A program made the position numbers and the translations under genes. Of a stretch of DNA of 64,000 nt, positions 61,641-64,000 are shown in pieces (within the stretch, counting starts at the first letter, position 1; each line of letters opens with the position of its first letter). This stretch comes from Cerrena zonata. Lineage: Eukaryota > Basidiomycota > Agaricomycetes > Polyporales > Cerrenaceae. Location of the stretch: contig JASBNA010000025.1 of assembly GCA_038087015.1 (NCBI GenBank), forward strand, positions 310,001 to 374,000, given 5' to 3'. The notes under the pieces are model-generated. The model had not been told where the DNA came from. It saw nothing but the letters and a program-made list of their open reading frames with translations, and ran no database searches.

Positions 61641-61789
61641 AGAAGGCTATGGAAAAATGGCGTGGGGATCCAGTAGGTCAGTTGGTCTGGAAAGCGGCCG
61701 GCCAGCATTGTTTGTGCAATGTTTGCCCGTCGCTGACATAAATCGATATCGCCCGTCTGGATTACGTGCGAAAGGCAAGGGGATGACGG

Positions 61790-61797
61790 TATATAAA
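61790..61797 (+). promoter_or_regulatory. TATA box of viroplasmin-like gene
   Basis: TATATAAA lies 47 nt upstream of the ATG at 61837, with a CT-rich leader between them. It sits in the 197-bp gap between the divergent L2 and viroplasmin-like genes. Confidence 0.5.
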
Positions 61798-61836
61798 CTC
61801 GTCTTATCCTCCATTCCCTCTCTTCCATCAACCACC

Positions 61837-62896
61837 ATGAGCCAGCCCCCCGACGAGCATCCTCCTGGGCGTACGCCCAACGTCCTCATCCCCACCCAAC
61901 TGGATGAGGTTCGTAACCTCACCCTCGACGATCTTCCTCATACTGCCGACCGTTTTCTCGAACCACATGATGAGCCTCTCCCTGGCGAAACCAACGTGTA
62001 TGTCGTATGGAGAGGCCGTGTGCCAGGTCTGTATTATCGATGGTAAGTATTCTTCAAACCATTGGTACACAAACTAATTATTACCTCTTGTAGGGAGAAT
62101 GCCTCGTTCCAAGTTACCGGTTACTCCCACTCCCGCTTTCGTCGCTTCTCGAACATTACCAATGCCCGCGTAGCATTCTATTTGCTTCATCCCGACCATT
62201 TGCGAAGACAAAATGCAAACGTCCCTGAAGCGCCGCGCGTGCGCCAGCCATCACCGGAACGCCCTCCTCCAGCGCAACCAGTCAGAGAACGTGCTCCTCT
62301 AGCGCAACCGGTAAGAGAACGTCAGAGACATCGTTCTCGGGAATGTTCGCCTCATTCGTCGGATGAATACTGGGCTGCGTCTGAGGATACTGTTTCCGAA
62401 GATTTTATTGAAGTAGAACGCCACCTTAGTAATCTCCGTCTTCATAACCCTCCCGTACCTAGTTCTACCCCTGTATCGTCGACATCGTCTTTGAGTCAGA
62501 GTACGCTTGCCGAGCGCCGCTCTAATACCTCACGCCCTTCTACTCGGGTCGCTGATATCAACACCGAAGCTGGTCCTTCCTCGGGTGTTCGCCAGCAGCC
62601 TCGTAACACATGGTATTTCGAGGGCGACGAGCAAGACTGCGGTGAGCGCAACTGGTATGAAGGAAAGTACTTTGTTGTTGTTGTTGGGTTATCGCCTGGT
62701 GTATACCGTCATATGTGAGTCAGTAGTATATTAATAGTGCTTTGTTACTGACCTTCATTACGTTAGGGGAACTGCGCGTGTGGCGTCGGGTCTGTTACCT
62801 GACACCGTCATATGTACAGCGGCCTCCGAAGAGGAGGCTAATGCCATGTTCGTTGCCGAGTACATGAGGCAGAGAGTCCGTAGGCTACGCGATTAG
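61837..62896 (+). CDS. protein with two viroplasmin (RNase H1 N-terminal)-like repeats, second copy
   Basis: Exons 61837-62042, 62094-62714 and 62767-62896 total 957 nt, or 318 residues. The first repeat reads NVYVVWRGRVPGLYYRW, intron, ENASFQVTGYSHSRFRRF, then a helix ending VAFYLLHPDH, a good match to the viroplasmin fold (Y-V-V-x-x-G-R-x-P-G-L-Y, W, V-x-G, F-x-x-F). The second, near the C-terminus, reads KYFVVVVGLSPGVYRHM, intron, GTARVASGLLPDTV, then EEEANAMFVAEYM. Between them lies an Arg/Pro/Ser-rich linker with RERAPLAQPV-type repeats. In both repeats the intron falls right after the aromatic residue following GLYY or GVYR. No RNase H catalytic domain is present. Known domains of this type bind RNA-DNA hybrids or duplex RNA; the function here is inference. 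Confidence 0.7.
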
Positions 62897-64000
62897 TGAT
62901 GTCGCATTATGCGCTGTTAGAATAGTTATGACCCTCGTACCGCTTATAAATGTTTTCTTGTTGTCCCCGCTCGTACCCCGTATGTGTGACGTGAGTATTT
63001 GAAAGGCTTAAAGAGATCCCTTGTGATAGGGATAGGCTGTTTAACACGTTGTTTAATCTTAGTGTCTATGCTGTGTGATATATTGAAAGAAAGACTTACT
63101 GATAGCTGAGGTCACGGAAGAGACGATAGTAGTATTGCTAGAGTGAGTACCGGAAGCCAATGTAAAAGCAGTCATAAAGAGTCTAGGAGTCCAGTCGTAA
63201 AGAGTCTAGGAGTCCAGTCGTAAAGAGTCTAAGAGTGCACAATGTAAAAGCAGTCGTAAAGAGTCTAGTCGTAAAGAGTCTAGTCGTAAAGAGTCTAGGA
63301 GTCCAGTCATAAAGAGTCTAAGAGTGCAACCATATCGTAGAGTGTCCAAATATGTTGTCGAGAGTCCAGACATGTCGAGTGTAGTTTGATAATACGAAGC
63401 GCCAGTCAATAAGGGTACATATGGCAAATAACCTGAATACGCACACCCATCAGTCACACAATCAGTCCCAGCACATGGATTGATCACATCTGTTTTCCCT
63501 TACAATACATCTAGTCGAGAGACTTGTTCTCACTGTGTTCTACGTCTAACACACACACATACGACGACCAAACAGGAATATGCCTTATCTCTGGTAAGGC
63601 ATTAACGAAAACACCATGGCCCCTTACTACAACTCCTGTCGTTGTTCCCTCCTTTTCGTGATCACGCCATCGTCATCTCTGTCGATTCCCTCGAACTTAC
63701 AAGACCTTTCAAGGATGCCAGACACTGTTGCAGAGACTCGGATGAATGAGTCTCAGTGCAGCTGTACGCGCTAGTGTTAGGATACACCGGAGTGTTGTGT
63801 CTTGACTGTGGGTATGAAGGACTTATAACCGGTACGTTGAATCGCATTCTTGATCGTCCTTGTCTATCAGGAGGGAATGCACTGTAGTTCTAACTCAATC
63901 CGTGCGATATTGTATTCAGTTATGTAGATGATCCCTACGTACTGCCGATCTCAGCATCGAGCGTTCAAGTCATCGTTATCATCATCATCTATATACCCTC
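62897..64000. other. gene-free right end of the window
   Basis: No supportable coding region. It contains the short tandem repeat listed at 63168-63335 and CA/CT-rich runs. An open frame on the minus strand across the repeat is a by-product of the repeat. Confidence 0.45.
63168..63335. repeat. short-unit tandem repeat
   Basis: Seven copies of AGTCGTAAAGAGTCT (CAT for CGT in two) start at about 63168, 63191, 63214, 63250, 63265, 63280 and 63303. Spacing is 23 bp where the unit is extended by AGGAGTCC, and 15 bp where it is not. One 13-bp block interrupts the array after the third copy. A looser GAGAGTCCA-type continuation extends toward 63380. Confidence 0.7.

Noticed and set aside
63168..63335. 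CRISPR-like array
   Set aside because: Units are directly adjacent or separated by short similar extensions, with no unique spacers, and the organism is a eukaryote.

Overview
The window looks like nuclear DNA of a mushroom-forming basidiomycete (Agaricomycetes). Nearly every gene is split by short GT-AG introns, mostly 45-65 nt. The gene content is typical of that group: a KDZ-type transposase with a CxC1-like N-terminal region, tandem secreted GH79 glucuronidases, a glyoxal-oxidase (AA5) fragment, and large lineage-restricted families with no known function. No tRNA, rRNA or CRISPR was recognised. All exon models were read by eye from splice consensus, frame continuity and comparison between paralogues inside the window.

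Layout. 1-2.8 kb: a KDZ transposase running off the left edge, head-to-head with a gene carrying two viroplasmin/RNase H1-N-like repeats. 3.9-7.2 kb: two unrecognised agaric-type genes, the second with an HMG-box-like segment and a Pro/Ser/Thr-rich tail. 8.7-10.8 kb: a Golgi pH regulator (GPHR/GPR89) membrane protein. 12.8-21.5 kb: three GH79 genes, two in tandem on + and one convergent on -. All three keep a 13-nt and a 10-nt micro-exon. The middle copy carries an apparent one-base frameshift just before its GPI-anchor tail.

22.5-54.1 kb is a cluster of thirteen loci of one diverged protein-kinase-like family (labelled K1 to K13). Intact members are about 400 residues with six exons, and a phase-0 intron falls inside the catalytic HRD motif, between R and D. 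Some pairs are almost identical (K7/K12, K1/K8, the 3' parts of K4/K10). Others are clear pseudogenes or fragments (K2, K6, K9, K11). A Neo1-type P4-ATPase (33.6-37.8 kb) sits in the middle and has an apparent one-base frameshift. A roughly 540-bp element with terminal inverted repeats lies between K3 and K4.

54.8-56.7 kb: the 5' part of a glyoxal oxidase, cut off next to AT-rich DNA that contains exactly seven 73-bp tandem units, each able to form a hairpin. 56.7-62.9 kb: two tandem members of a Trp-rich agaric family of unknown function (L1, L2). L2 is head-to-head with a second viroplasmin-like gene. A short-unit tandem repeat lies near 63.2 kb.

Functionally, the conserved single-copy genes (GPHR and the flippase, both Golgi/endosomal membrane functions) are embedded among fast-evolving families: secreted carbohydrate-active enzymes, the kinase-like cluster, and transposon-associated or unknown proteins. 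The most unusual feature is the kinase-like cluster, which shows duplication, individual inversions, probable gene conversion and decay side by side.
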